A stretch of DNA of 64,000 nt from Undaria pinnatifida (lineage: Eukaryota; Sar; Phaeophyceae; Laminariales; Alariaceae), in contig JABAKD010000016.1 in assembly GCA_012845835.1 (NCBI GenBank), positions 18,658,367 to 18,722,366 on the forward strand, read 5' to 3'. Positions 34,000 to 58,575 of this stretch are shown one piece after another (positions within the stretch are counted from its first letter, which is position 1; the number at the start of each line of letters is the position of its first letter). The notes under the pieces were generated by a model. That model was not told where the DNA came from, ran no database searches, and worked only from the letters and a program-made list of their open reading frames with translations. The position numbers and the translations under genes are program-made.

Positions 34000-35545
34000 G
34001 GGGGGGGAGGGGGGGCACTCATTTGTTGCTTGCCTTAGTCATTTGACCATTGACCACGCATCCCTTTCGAGACGGAGCACCGTTCCTACTCCTAATAGAG
34101 ACACCTCCAACATTTGGGCGCTCATTTTGCTTTTTCCATATATTACATAGAAACTGTTTGCTTGTCCTATCCCCGTCCTGTTTCGCCGTCATCTATCTCC
34201 TAGGATAGCGATCGTTTTCTCGCTACTCTCTAGTCTACCAAACTCTTCCATGTCACACACGTCTAATTTCCTCATCTCCTCATCTAACGCATCCCGTTCC
34301 TCCTTGTGTATTTCGCGTTCTCCTACTATGTAAGCCCTACTCTCTATTGTTGTGCCACAACTGGCACATATTTGTAGCCACGTCCTCCTCCTCCCGACTG
34401 CTGGTACATCTATTTCTTCTTTCTGGTAGGCCCAGGTCCCCTACACGAAATCGCAGTTTCAGCTTTTTCGCATAGTCCGTTGGACCATGCAGACACGTTT
34501 TCATCCCAATACCTTCTCTCAACCCCCCATATATCTCTAAGTGCTTCTCCTATTTCACCTTATTTCTTAGCGCTAGCCTTTCCCTTTCTTCTAATATTTT
34601 TTTTACTTCTGTCTTGTACCCGCCAAACTTCTCTATCGACAGCACCTCTTCTCGGTCCCCTCCTAAATCCTTCCATATTTTCTCGACTACGTTGTCCCAT
34701 CTTGTTCCAGCTCACCCTTTTGTTATTTTCTCCCATATAGCCTTATCAGCTATGGCTGGCAACCTCTCTTCTGGCATATGCTTTATTTTATATTGCCATT
34801 TCAATTTCCTCGCGTCTCTTATTTGTTTTCAGTGGGTGCATTCCTAGTTCTGCTCTTAATACTGTATTACTCGTCGTACTTGAGCATCCTAGTATCTTTT
34901 TAGCTGCTGTCATCTGCACTGTTTCCAGTTGTTTTACTAACTTCGTGTCCCTTCCCATACTTCTCCTGCATACTCTCACTTTAATACAATCACATGCATT
35001 AGAGTGCATCTTTTAATCCTAGTGTCAAGGTGCGGGTCCGTTAGGATCGCATCCATTTTGCCTTCTTGTGACTTACCCTTTCCTATTTCTTTCCCTATGT
35101 GTGCATCACAAGAGCTGTACTTAGGGATCTCTATGCAAAGGTACGTATACTGCTCTACGATCGGTAGTTCATCTTCTCCCCACTTCCATTTGAAACTTAA
35201 CAGATTCACCTTATCTTCCTTACATACAACTACTTACTGCGCATTTTTTCACGTTCGCGGTCACTCTCCCTTTCCTCGTGCACTCTAGTGCGTTCTCTAT
35301 CTGTTTCTGCAATCCTTCGAGTGTTTCTGACATCCCCACGAAATCATCCGCAAACACCAACCCCGACACCATATCTTCCCCCATCGTGACTCCTTGCTTC
35401 GCTTCTTCGACTGTTACTGTCATGTCATTTATATACACCTTGAATAATGTGTGGGGGGGGGCTGTGACGTTATACAGCAGGTTGTACTTTTGCTTTACAA
35501 GCCATAGCTGTCGTACCGTTCCATGCACGGTGCGGAGAACCTGAT
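34000..35545 (-). pseudogene. Degenerate LINE-type (non-LTR) retrotransposon with reverse transcriptase
   Basis: Minus-strand fragments read in order: 35528-35220 with LFKVYINDM and the catalytic-type box LVFADDFVGM; 35209-34976 with VEQYTYLCIEIP and LDTRIKRCTLMHVI; 35009-34788 with LETVQMTAAKKILGCSS and ELGMHPLKT; and 34522-34337 with LKLRFRVGDLGLPERR. This is the palm and C-terminal order of LINE reverse transcriptases. At least four frameshifts and a premature stop break it, and the upstream polymerase motifs and endonuclease are missing, so it is 5'-truncated and dead. The 3' end reads (minus strand) GGTCAATGGTCAAATGACTA, then AAATGAGTG and a poly(C) run (34015-34000). The same 3' end occurs three more times in this window. 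Confidence 0.8.
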
Positions 35546-38500
35546 GTTTGCTTGACTACTGCCACAGTCCTGGCACGCTCCTCATTCCCACACTGCTGCA
35601 GGTAATATTTCGCAAAACGAAGTTCCAGGGTACAGCCGTTACGGCGATCTCCATGTCGATTGCGCGTAATTACGTTTCTATAAATGTAATGCACGTAAAT
35701 ACGCATTTAGAACCACTTACGATGATGCCGGGCACTCCGGCGGCCGCCCTCGGCATATTCTTCCACCTCTCAGCCATCCTCAGCTCTTAATTGCCGACTT
35801 CATTACCAGTTTTTCCCGAGCGTTCCTTTGTTTTTTTCTCTTGTTCCTTGTCCCCCGTTTTTATTTTTATTTTGAACCTGCTTCTTCTGCGCACACCACG
35901 ATTTAAGTGAAGGTACAAACCAGGCTCCGATAGCCACAGTATCTACGTACCGCAAGCAGAGCTGAATAGTCTACAATCGGCCTTGCACAGAGCAGCGAAG
36001 TACATACTGCGGTATGTTCGTGTCGACCAGACAGCAGAGTGCGACAATGCAAGCCAGAAGATCAGAACAAGTGTGTTGCCGAGAGCCACCATGTACGTAC
36101 CATATTTTAATGTCCTTTTTCCCTCTCTATTATTGTTCTTTGGATAAAATGCGTAGTAACAATAAAGCCACCGACAACTCATCATTTGGATTTTCCACGC
36201 GTTGACACCCAGCACACCCGGTGTCCGTGCCAATTTGTCATTCCAGCGAGAAGCAAAAGCTCTTTGGTCACAAACTTCGAGACAGACGTGTACACCCCTT
36301 TGAGACTTCAGAGGGAAAAATTGACGACGAAAATTGACGATTGCGGCATCGGCCACCGCTGGCTGGGGGTGATAAAATTGGTGTCCGAACGAAAATAGTG
36401 CAGAGATCCGTACGGGATGCGCGCAGCATGATCTTGCTCGTACTGCTGCGAGCTCAAGCTACAGGTAGACTCTTGAAAATATCGCAACCATTGATCTTTT
36501 GGTCGCAATACACCGGCCTCAAAAGGGTTGAAGCAAGATACCAAGCGCATACGGTATACTCATGCATGTGGCGTCCGGGCTGTTTTCCTGGAGCAAGGCG
36601 ACGGGACGCTGGCCACTATCGAAGTCGCCAGTTGGCACCTACAATCAACCGTGGACCTCTGTCCCCTTCACATACCTTTGTTGCATTTTTTCTTCCTGAG
36701 AGAGCGTAGCGGGCGGTGACTGCCGCCCGCGGGGCGAAGCGCCTTGTATTTACCTACATACCATACCCTGTCAGTCGTCAACCATCACTCATTAATCAGT
36801 AATCTCGTATCCATGAAGGCACAGCATCTGGGTGGAAATATCAGTTTAATGAGAAGAACACGTACACTCATCTCCAACAGCAGCAGCTTGATAAGAAACC
36901 GAGAGCTGTGCTATGCTTCACCAGTAGTTTCTTGTCCAAAACACTAGTGTAACCACTTTTAGGTAGTGCCCAGTATGTCGCAGGGCACAACTAGATCAGA
37001 AAGCCATTTTTCTGTTTCGTCTGTTTCCTGACCCCTTCGACACGTTTGGGGGCGAATGGGTGACTGGAAAGCATTCAGAGAATATCAGGCTTCAGGTAAA
37101 AGTGCTTCAACTCTAAACGCTAGTAGTTACCTGGTACCGGTTTGAGAGTGGTAACCTATAATTGTGCAAACTACAGCAGACGGGAGAGTACTATGGGCGG
37201 GGGTTCGAACCCGTTCAATCTACCGATCCCTCTGCCACAATTCGACGCGAAAACGCAAAGCAAAATCATCGTCGCAAGCATTCGACAACCGTCAATCATT
37301 GTTTTGTAGGTTCCGCATAGAAAAGACTAACGAAGTACGACCTGGTCGGAAGGCTCATAAAACTATATGCTCGAATAGTATCTGGAATAGAAATGAGACG
37401 GTCAAGCTTGTGATGCTGCTGCAATAAAAACCAGTAAGCATCAGGTACAGTATGCAAGAGCCAAGCGAGGAATTGAAGTCACACAGTAAATAGAAAAGTA
37501 CATAATACCTGATCCAACCTGAGACGTTCAATTGGGATGCTTAGTCGAGCGCAAAGGGAGGATTGTTCCCCCCCCCACGTATCCATGATTTCCATCGTCC
37601 GCCTCCGCAATCCCCCCCCCATGCTGTTGATGCTGCCCTGCTCCCCAGCTCGTGCTAGTCACAGCACCTTTCCGCTCGTTATTAGGCTGAGCAAACCACG
37701 CCTGCCGGCAGCCGATTATATCGGCTTAGTCGCACAACCAAACCATCCAGAAACCGTTCGTCATTCAAGCATTCCCTCCCGCTCTCGCCTTGCTCATTCT
37801 CGAGTTCAGATGGGTGTGGCGGTGGCCAGGGAGGCGGTACCCCCGTGGACTGTAGCTGCTGCTGCTGTTGCGGCGGAAGTGGCGATGGCAATATCTCCTG
37901 CGCCTGCTACGCTTTGCCCTCGACCGTCTTCTCCTCGTCCCCTTCTCTCCTTTCTTTTCTCCTCGCTCCCCTTCCGTTCCATCTGTACAACCCTCTGTTT
38001 TCCTTTTTCATCTTGAAGCTGCTGGAGCTGCTGCCGCTGCTGCGGCTGCTGCTGCGGTGCAGTGCTCTTGCTCCCAGTGCCAAGCGGCTTTACCAGCCTA
38101 GGTCCACGTCTGGCCATACTGATGTCCAAACATTGAACACGAGGAACAGGCTGCGGTACCTTCCCCATCTCTTCCTGCAGCGAGAGTCTCATGAGCTCGA
38201 GGAGGATAATCGAGAAACCGAAAATTGTGGGTCACATGTCCTACATTCGATTTTCAATTACATCATCCAATCGTAGCCTCCCGTGATTTGGTCGGAGGTC
38301 TGGTAATCGGAACATTCTCCACCCTTGATCTCTTATCCTGATCCACCCCTCCTTACAAGCAGTGCGTCCAGCTCCAACATCCTCATCCGTTGTGAAAATG
38401 TCTCCGCTATCTCTGCCATCGCTTCTATCCCCATCTTGCTCTCTTCGATCTCGCCATGCGGCATGATTCAAACCAAAGCACTGAGCTTGCCCCCTTCGCG

Positions 38501-38560
38501 GGAGAGTCCTCACACAACATCCTGGCTTCTAAACGGATCGCAGTACTTCGCGATTAATCG
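35546..38560. other. No supported gene
   Basis: Frames at 37806-38192 and 38241-38513 (-) are Gln/Lys/Arg- or Asp/Arg-rich; the second ends LRPNHGRLRLDDVIENRM. They could be exons of an unseen minus-strand gene but lack matching splice chains. A perfect 8-bp-stem hairpin (GCGGGCGG, loop TGACTG, CCGCCCGC) lies at 36709-36730. Confidence 0.35.
36709..36730. other. GC-rich hairpin
   Basis: GCGGGCGG pairs with CCGCCCGC across a 6-base loop and is followed by GGGGCGAAGCGCCTTGTAT. A TACAAGGCGC block also occurs at 8159-8168, in inverted orientation relative to this one, next to its own CCCCTTCGGGG hairpin. It may be the end of a small mobile element. Confidence 0.5.
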
Positions 38561-38561
38561 T

Positions 38562-38874
38562 GTTTCTTGATCCTCGAAGCGTGGCGGGCTTATCCGTTGA
38601 GCGGACAAAGCTGAGGTGTCGGGGTTGACGGCAGATGGTCAGATGCATTATGTGCACATTAAGCTCCTCTGAGTACATCGCAGAAGGCGAACAAGAAATT
38701 CTTCTCATAAAGCTTCACGTCAAGTGAGCCGGGCTGCATAATCGCAGTGGGAAATGCCGCCCGACCGGGGATATTCCGCAGTGAAGGTTCCACTGCCAAA
38801 AAGCCAATCTACTATTGTAACACCCTACTATCATCATCGTCATTGTTGCATCCTGTCCGAGCGCAATCAACACC
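38562..38874. repeat. Diverged dispersed repeat, copy B
   Basis: This is the same element as 28941-29252, same orientation, starting GTTTCTTGATCCTCGAAGCG and ending around GAGCGCAATCAAC. It has small insertions relative to copy A (for example after GGCGGGCTT). Confidence 0.8.
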
Positions 38875-41290
38875 ACGGGGGCCTATATAAAGTTTACATT
38901 ATTTCCTCAAGTCGGTTGTTGAGCGAGATAGAGACCTACCCACGCGTGGTGCTGGGTAGATGTTATCCTTACCGTAGCAAACGTCGGTAGTTTCTTCGAT
39001 CATCTCCCGCCTCTACGTTATGTTGTGTGGCGAAATTGTACGTACGTGCCGAACGCGCCATTCCTTGGTACATGGGCAGCGAGTGTGCTCGCTTTGCGTA
39101 GGCCGCTTCCGTCGCGTCAGATCAAGCACGAACCCGTTAATAATGCGACCGTCCAGCACCCATGTAAGGTTAGCGTTGTTTTTCGTAAGGTAGATCACGT
39201 CGCGCCTTTACCTTGGAACCCCTTTGGAACGAAACCCACGTCTTGGGGGGAAAACTACTTGGAAATAGCGTGGGGTCATGTTTTCGATTCTACAAGGGTT
39301 AATCCTTCGCTAAGTAGTACCAAGACCCCGCAACAGTTGACACGTAGCGTCGCAGTCACGCTCGATTACGTTCTACTTCACGTGCGATGTTCACTAACTG
39401 CCACGCCAATCAAAAGGTCCGCCAATGTCTGCTCACAGCCGCCGCGCTTCACAAACCCGCCCCCACCGACCTTGCCTTTGTCTTCGACGTTTTTTTGGGG
39501 TAGGTGACTCGGGCCCTTGACGCCGGAGCCCGGGTTATTTATGGCTACAGCTGCGCTTTCTGCGGGGGCGCGATTCCGCCCGGAGATAGCAACGCAGCTT
39601 TGGCACATTTGTACATTATTTTTGCATAGCTAGTGCTGTGTTTCCCCTCTTCTTATTAGGCTCCTCCCGCTTTTTGCTTAGACCACTGTTGTGACAACTT
39701 TTTGCTGATATACGGGTTTTTTCTGTTTTTTTTTTTGCTTTTTCTGGCGTCGCTGGAAGTGAATAAGTTGTGGCCCCAGCGTATCACCTATTAGTTGTAG
39801 TCTGTCCTGAAAAAGAGCGATCGTTGGGGTGTTACCTTGTTACCCCAAGCGGTCCTCACGTTTCTGGACAGCGTGGTACATTAGCCCCCCCCCCATTACC
39901 ATGGCGGTGTGCCAGAGCAATATAACTGCCTTAGCGGAGGAAGCCGCCGTGTTGATTCCATGTTATGAGCGCGATTTCCAAGTCGCGCCCAAGCGATTTA
40001 TACCGCCTTATATCGGGATACCGCGCCCTACTCAGGCCGCCTTATGGGGACGCCCCTAATATGCTCTTGAGATTATTCGAAGGAACGCGAACAATCAGCC
40101 CCATGGGCCCAAGAGCCGTGTTACCGCATGGGGTGCACTTTTGACCCCAAGCGGTCATCACTGGCGGAACTTAGCACCTCAACTGGGGAGCTATCCAGTA
40201 TGTTTTGGTTCGGCGTGTTTTTTATACAAGGGCTCCGCTCCGCGGGCGGCTGATGCGGCACGCTTCGCTCGCGCAAGGAAGAAAACAGCAAGATATGGAG
40301 GGGGTAGAAAGAAGAGGCCCATGAGTTGGTGCAACTAGCGATTTGATAATGCCAAGAGCCATTTGTACAGAGCTGATTGCCCTATGCTGTGCTGTGTGCT
40401 TGCTGCCGATGTCACGGTCTGATCGGCAGTACCGTACTACCAGGTACCTGGTATATTTTATGTAGATATATTTCTGATGGGCGCTGTCCCTGCCGAAGCA
40501 CGCGTTTTATGCCTTTTAAACTGCAGGTAGTATAGTACATGTCGTATGTGCAGTGGAGAGATCGTGACCGCGCTGAATCATCTTTTTTGGTCAATCGATG
40601 TCCTGTATTAATAGTGTTTTTTGTTTGGCTTTTCGACATTTTGTTTATGAATACAACTTTCACCAGGAGGGGTGGAAGAATTATGTGCTTCCCCTGTTTT
40701 TGTGTAAACTTTTCTGCCATGAGTGGTGAAAACTGATGTTGTTCCCCTTGCCCGTGCATATTTTTTTTCCGTGAGCGGTGAAACTGTATGTGCTTCCTTT
40801 TTCCTCTCGTTGTAGCGTTGTTTTTGCGTTGCGGCGATCGATCGCAGAACAGATTTATTGCCCAGTACATCGCGATGTGCTTGACCCACGGGACTGTCAC
40901 CTGCGCCGCTGCTGGTGGTAATCCGTGTCATCGCCATTGGAACGCGTCGTGTTGGGACGAAACGCGCCCATTTTCTCTGTAAATCCATTAGCGCCTCCGG
41001 CCGGGGTTTCTTTGTTTTGTCTTCGTTCCCGTTTCTTTCGACATGTATGTATACCTATTAATAGTGGATTTGTCTATGCTGGTATCTCTTAGTAGATTGG
41101 TGTGATTCCCCCCCGATTTATTACGTCTTCGTTGATGGGCTTCGAGTGGGCTTGTTGTTGGTTTTGGGGAGAATGGTGGGTGTGTTGGGCTCACCTCTTT
41201 CTGGGCAGGATACATAGCCCTGTAGTTGACAGCGATTGTTGTATACCTTGTGGGGATATAAGGGGACATCTCTGTAGGCACGATGCTTAG
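38875..41290. other. No supported gene
   Basis: Minus-strand sequence at about 39060-39200 gives a protein-like run (VIYLTKNNANLTWVLDGRII) bounded by stops; it is probably an old transposon fragment. 39950-40060 contains CCGCCTTATATCGGGATACC and related to-and-fro CGCGATTT words that reappear inverted at 51935-52060. A 16-bp palindrome sits at 40438. Confidence 0.35.
39950..40060. repeat. Repeat related, in inverted orientation, to 51935-52060
   Basis: CCGCCTTATATCGGGATACC here corresponds to the reverse complement of GGCGGTATCCCGATAT at 51950. Both stretches also contain CAAGCGGTC or its neighbours and CGCGACTT/AAGTCGCG words. The shared part is short and diverged. Confidence 0.5.
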
Positions 41291-41399
41291 TTGTGGACAT
41301 CCCAGGTCGAGGCCGTGTCGTAATCTACATGTTACGTTTCGATTATTGATAAACTCGGCGAAATAAGCAGGGCTCTTTGCGGCTATCCGTCCGTGCACG

Positions 41400-41760
41400 G
41401 TGAGTTTTTTTCAAGTCAAAATCTTACAGTCCGGTTTGGTGTGGTTTTTTAAGAAGGTGGAAATCTTACGGTGCGGTTCGGTGTACTGTGAATCCTACGG
41501 TACGGTTCAGTGCTGTGATATATCCTATGGTGCGGTTCGTTGCGGTTTTGAAAATAGGAAATCATACGGTGCGCGGTTCGGTGCGTTTTTAAAAAGTCGT
41601 GAACGCGAGGGTGTGGTTCGGTGCTTTCATGTACCCTAAGGTGCGGTGATTTGCGGTTTTCCGATATCGTAAAACCTTCGGTGCAGTACGGTGGGGTTTT
41701 CAAGAGGGCAACGGCGCGGTAGGGTTAACCGCACCGAACCGATAGGAAAAACGGCACCAT
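41400..41760. repeat. GGTGCGGTTCGGTG-rich imperfect tandem repeat
   Basis: About eight variants of CCTACGGTGCGGTTCGGTGC occur at intervals of about 40 bp, with T-rich or AAA-rich spacers such as TTTTTAAAAAG. Spacing is irregular and no frame is conserved. Confidence 0.7.
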
Positions 41761-41769
41761 GAAGAACCC

Positions 41770-42250
41770 TGCAAACAAGACCGTGTACGCTGAATATTCC
41801 AGGGCTACTCTCTGCCAAGTAAAATATCCGATTTTCTGCGGTACGGACTCGCGTGGCTCGAGGCATTGTCATTGTGCTTTTACGTTATGATTTCTGATAT
41901 AAACAGTAAGTCTGTCCGAATTTCTGAGACACGGACTTGCCTGGCTCGAGAGGTCGGGTCATGATGTACGCGTAAAATTTCGATTCTTGAGAAGCACCGT
42001 AAGGAAGCTGTCCATACTGAACAATTCGAAGATACTCTAGTAGGCGATTTTCTGGGGTACAGATTTGCGTGGCCCGAGGTCGTGTCATAATCTGTCTGCT
42101 TTTCATGTTTCGATTTTTGATATGCACAGTAAGAACTACTACTGTTCTAACTGAATACTGAAGAGATAATCTCTTTCGGCGGTGTTTTGAGTGTTGGGCT
42201 TGCCTGGCTCGAAGTCGTGTCATAGTCTACGCGTAAATGTACGATTAGTG
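41770..42250. repeat. Diverged tandem repeat, period about 115-130 bp, four copies
   Basis: Each copy has CGATTTTCTGCGGTAC or a variant, then CGGACTTGCCTGGCTCGAGG, then GTCGTGTCATAATCTACGCG, then a CGATTTTTGATA and CAGTAAG tail, near 41830, 41920, 42046 and 42180. A lone related box lies at about 41300-41345. Confidence 0.7.
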
Positions 42251-42289
42251 AGAAGCAGGAGTCGGCGAGCTGTGGGAATGCTGAGCCCT

Positions 42290-42352
42290 GAGGGGGAGAA
42301 GGGGTAACACCTGTGACCACGGCTTGTCCAAAAGCTGGAAAGTAAAAGTATG
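42290..42352. repeat. Dispersed repeat, copy 2
   Basis: It matches 3795-3862 (ACACCTGTGACCACGGCTTG and GCTGGAAAGTAAAAGT) with few differences. Confidence 0.65.
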
Positions 42353-45043
42353 ATGAAAAAACAAGTTGTGCCTGCTTGGACTGAACTAGCCGAGGGCGAA
42401 GCGCCCGCGAGCCGCCACAGCGTTCAAGTCCGCGAAGTTGATTGGGGGCGGCTGTTTGTGCGGTATATGAGAGGAGATCTTAGACGGAAACAGAAGTGAT
42501 GACGTTGCTGTTATTTGGTGTGTGGCGGTCTGGTTAATGTGTTGCGTCAAAAAGTTTAATCAAACACCCATTTCACAAAGCTGCCGCAAGGCGTCGTTTG
42601 AAAGTCCTGCACCTGACGGAGAACTCCGCTTATGGAGAGCGCTGCTGCTCATCGACAAAACTACGCGCCCTCCCCTTCACCGCCGTCAGAATCTGTAATT
42701 TTCCATTGTGATACATACCTTTCGAGATATTTCCTGCGAACTCCCCGTTTGGCCAGCGCTTTATTCGCATCCACCCAAGCCGACGTCAGGCTATGGAATA
42801 AGAAACATGGCCTTTTCATTCCAACCCAACAGATTTACCCTGGGCAGGGTAGTCGATCGATCTTTACCCCCGGGTACCTCAGTAAGCGACGCCTTCACAA
42901 CCTCCCGTAGGTCGTTTTTCTCGTTGCTGTTCATAGCCTGTACAATACAGGTGCGTGCTGTTCCCTCGCACCTCTTACCTTCCAAACTTCCGAGCCGCCC
43001 GGCAACGCCCCGGTCACAATTCTTGGGAGAGAGCTGCAGCAAAATAAATGAAGCCCAGTCCGTCCTCCCGCCAAGCAGGTCATAGGTCGACGCCACATCT
43101 TGGACCACAGTAAAATACCATCTCGCCAAAAAAGGTCCGACGCCACATCCAAATGAGGTAGTTAGTCGTCCTCTCGCCAAACGGGTCAACAGGTCGACGC
43201 CGCCTCCTGGACCACAGCTACCAGTACACAGTAGCATATCTGACGCCTGTTCTTTCGCCGGGGAGGGCTTATGTGTGGGGGACCCGTGGTATCATCGCGT
43301 GCACGCCCGTGGGAGGTCAAGTGGCGCCCGACGTGAATGACGAGGGCTCCTGTGTGTGGTGGGGTTGTAGCACAGTCGTGCGGCCGCGGGAAATGAGTGG
43401 CGATCGGGAGCAGCCAGGCGGTGTCTCGCAGGGTATTGTGCGATAATTCATCCAGATAGATATTCTGCGCGCACGAACGAACCGAACCTCGCGGATACGG
43501 TTTTTACTGGCTTCGTCCACAGCACTCCTCCTCCTCTTCCCCGTTTTGTTCGCGCTCCCTGGCGGATCTGCTCCTACCTCTTCTGATTGGAAGGGCGGCG
43601 GTTTTGGAGGGGGGGGAGGGGGGGGCGGAGGAAGGGTTGTTCGTGATTTCGTGATTTCGTGAAGGAGAATATTTTGGCAAAGTCCGTGCCACGATCTCTG
43701 CTACAACAACAATGAGACTGTAGCCCACAACCAACAACCGGTATAGTACTAGACTATTCGTAATTCGTACAACTGATCAGCGGTTTGGCAGCCGCTTGCC
43801 GGCGAAAACCGGGGCGTCTTGTCATACAAGAGTGTGTATGCAAAACGGATACACCGATCGACGTATTGTATCAGCGGAGATCATGGATCCACGCATCAAC
43901 AACGGACCCGAGCTGGATCCACGCATCGACAACAGATCCACGCGCCACCAAAGACATCCAAGGATTCAACAATCTACAGGTTCTCGGAGGATCTACGGAT
44001 CCGCAGGTCCACTGAGGATCCACGGATCCGCGGACTCACTGAGGATCCGCAGATCTATGGTTCCACTGAGGACGAAGGATCCACAGATTCATGTACCCAT
44101 GGAGGATGGAGGATTTACCGTACAACACCGGCAATGTAGCTGTATAACGGCATCGCGGCGTCGCACGGCACAACAGCACACTCACCAGGCACTGTCAATA
44201 ATGTGTCGTTGCGTACCGAAGCGAAGCCTAGGATAGCTCACAGCTCACCACTTGCTACACAGCTGCACCTGTGTTGCCTTAGCCCCTGGGCACGGTTATG
44301 CTTGTGGTATGTGTACTCGTTGGAATACTTCTGTTGTAGACTTCGTCACGGGACAGCAAAAGGGAACAGGGGACAAAAAACACCTCTCCCCGAAAATAGC
44401 GACGCCTTTTTCTCACGTGTGCTCCTCTCACCTGAATCAGCAATCAGCACGACGACGAACGACGACGCAAAAACAGCAGTAGTCATAAAAAGTCAAGGAG
44501 GTATAGGGGTGTGTGCCACTCACGCGAGAGAACGGAACGAGCTGCTCACTGCGTAGCTCTGCACAGCTAGCTGCTGTGACCGCCGGCAGATGATGAACTT
44601 CACCACCCTGATGCGGATGAGTGAGTGCACCTCCCCATGAGGGAGGGAGGTAGATGGAGGTCGAATGAGCTTTTTGACCATGTTTGGTTGATTGATGCTC
44701 CTGCCGCTGCTGATTTCCGTCATTTTTTTGCGGGAAATAATGACATACCCAACCGGTCACTCCGAGTAAAACCAAGGGTAGAATGGGAGGAAACTGCTGT
44801 GATTCTAGTGTGTTCTTTTGGCCGTCGTTTTTGTGGGCGCTCTCTCCGTGTTTGTGCTCTAAACCTGTCCTGGCAGCTTTTTGTTGGCACGGTGCCTGCA
44901 TTCAAGCACAGTGGCTCCCTGCTCGAGCTTCTTCCCTGATCCCATGGGCCTATTGTGCTGATGTAATCGTAGGGAAAGCTGCGCAGTCAGCTCCCGTCGT
45001 ATGTACAACAATAGCCAATAAGTATGGCTGACTGGGTTCAACC
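42353..45043. other. No supported gene; upstream flank of the DCAF11-like gene
   Basis: Frames over 42632-43240 and 44200-44940 overlap on both strands without recognisable domains. I see no clear core promoter. The 5' untranslated part of the DCAF11-like transcript presumably lies in the last few hundred bases. Confidence 0.4.
43880..44100. repeat. GGATCCACGGATCCGC-type short repeat
   Basis: About a dozen copies of GGATCC(A/G)C words, often preceded by CACTGA, occur with loose 15-30 bp spacing. Open frames on the plus strand across it are products of the repeat. Confidence 0.65.
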
Positions 45044-56767
<11,724 letters not shown>

Positions 56768-57185
56768 AATGTCACAGCGCCGGCGGAAAACCCGCCGCCG
56801 CCACCATCGCCAGCCAACACCGCTACCGGCGCCACCGCTACCGCCTCCAGATGATTGTTACAGCGCGGACGAAAAGCCCACCGCCGCCGCCGCCGCCACC
56901 ACCACCACCGCAGCCTTCGCTGTCGGCACCGGTTACGCTACCGCCAACGCTGCCTCGTGCAGATGGTCGCCGCCCGCCAGCGCCACCGTTACCGCTACCT
57001 CCAAGGCTTCCCGCTTCCTTCCACTGCCACCGCCTCCTCCGCTTCCACTACCGTCTACAGATGGCCGCCGCCACCACCACCACAACCGCTACGCGACCAC
57101 TACCGCTCGCTACCGCTGCTGCTAATGCTGCGGCTACAGCTACCGCTACCGCTACCGCTACCGCTACCGCTACCGCCAACAAATG
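56768..57185. repeat. CCGCTACCG-type triplet/hexamer-rich region (3' flank)
   Basis: ACCGCCACCGCTACCGCC words and a recurring CTCCAGATGATTGTTACAGC-like or CAGATGGCCGCC box run beyond the stop codon. They keep several frames open (His/Arg-, Pro- and Ala/Thr-rich). The pattern is periodic simple sequence and probably includes the 3' untranslated region. Confidence 0.6.
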
Positions 57186-58000
57186 TTAGGAATCCCCCCG
57201 CCCCCTCCTCCGGGGCGGCCCAACCCCGGGAAGGGTTCGGGAATCGCGGGCACGAAACATCGTTGTACCACCCGCCGGGGGCCGCGGCCATTGCCGTGGC
57301 CAACATGACTGTTGGCGTTGCTGCTGCTGCTATCCCCGTACTGTTTTTCAGGGAGGAGGGAAGCAGGGCACGATGGGGGGGAGGGAGGGAGGGCAGGCAG
57401 GCAGGGAGGGCGGGAGGGCAGGCAGGGAGGGCGGGAGGGCAGGCAGGGAGAGTTTCCTTGGCATACGTTGTTGTTGTTAACCCGTTGCGTAGCCGTTGCG
57501 CAGGGGTCAGGTTGGGAGTGAGATGGTGGGGGCTGAGGTTTGGGGGGTGGACGGCGGGGGAGATGTAATCCTGTGTACGAACGATGGACGTCGCCCCGGT
57601 TGATAAGTTTTCGACAGTTTGCTGGCAACTAACTCAAGGGGGTGGGGCGGGGTGGGCCGTGGGTAGACCTGGTCGTGGTATGGTGTTCTGCCCTTCCTGT
57701 CCTGGTTTGTCCATGCTGTTTGCGCTGCCCTTATTTGTCCATTTGTTTGTTTGCCTGTTTTTTTTTTTTTGTCTCCGGCATTTCCAGGAATAATGGGGGT
57801 GGAGAGGGGAGAGGGCAAGGGTAGGGCGTCGGATTTTTTTTTTGTTCTTGTTGCCCCCCCCCCCCGGACTTGGAATTTTCAATATTAGGCTCATGTCTGA
57901 GGACCGAAAAAATGTCACCAATCGTGCCAAAAAAAGAACTGCCGTTTTCGCGAATCGCGATATTTTTCACGAATTGTGATTTTGAAAACTGTTGAAGCAT
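57186..58000. other. No supported gene; GGGAGGGCAGGCA repeat
   Basis: 57380-57450 is a (GGCAGGCAGGGAGGGCGG)-like repeat of about 26 bp. The remainder shows no coding signal. Confidence 0.5.
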
Positions 58001-58124
58001 TCCGACAAAGGAAATGGTGTCAATATCCGCTTTTTTTGTTTTTTTAACAGTGACATTTCGGGATTTCGAAATGTTATGAATCGTGTGTTTTTTGCGATTG
58101 TTAGGATCGACCTTCAGTACTTTC

Positions 58125-58575
58125 ATATTTTATTGAGGCAACCGAAATCGGATTGAGATCGGAATTGGATCGATACCGGAATCGGATTGAGATCGGATTT
58201 GGGATCGAGATCGGACCAGGAGCAAACTTGGAATCGAATCGAAATCGAATCAAACCTTGGAATTGGATCAAACCTGGAATCGAATCGGAGTCGGATTGTA
58301 ATTGATGTCGGATCATAATCGGATCGGTATGGCATCGGTATGAGATCGAAGTCGAAATCGGATCGGAATTGGAATCGGATCGAAATCGGAATCAGATCGA
58401 ACTCGGAGTCGAATCGGATTGAGATCAGAATCGGACCGGAATCGGACCAGAATCAGATCGAAATTGAGATCGAGACCGGAATCCGACCCGAATCGAGACG
58501 GGAATCCGACCCGAATCGGATTGAAATTGAGATCAGAATCGGATCGGAATTGGGTTGAATGAAGATCGAGGTCGG
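58125..58575. repeat. ATCGGA / GGAATCGGATCG short tandem repeat
   Basis: Some 450 bp are made of GATCGGA, GAATCGGA and GATCGAGATCGG words with a loose 6-12 bp period. It is free of long homopolymers. It reads as IRSRFRSD- or NRIEIGIR-like repeats in different frames, so apparent proteins are artefacts. Confidence 0.85.

Noticed and set aside
37190..37230. GGGGGTTCGAACCCG as a tRNA T-arm
   Set aside because: The loop and stem geometry is wrong for a tRNA, and there is no upstream A box or acceptor pairing.
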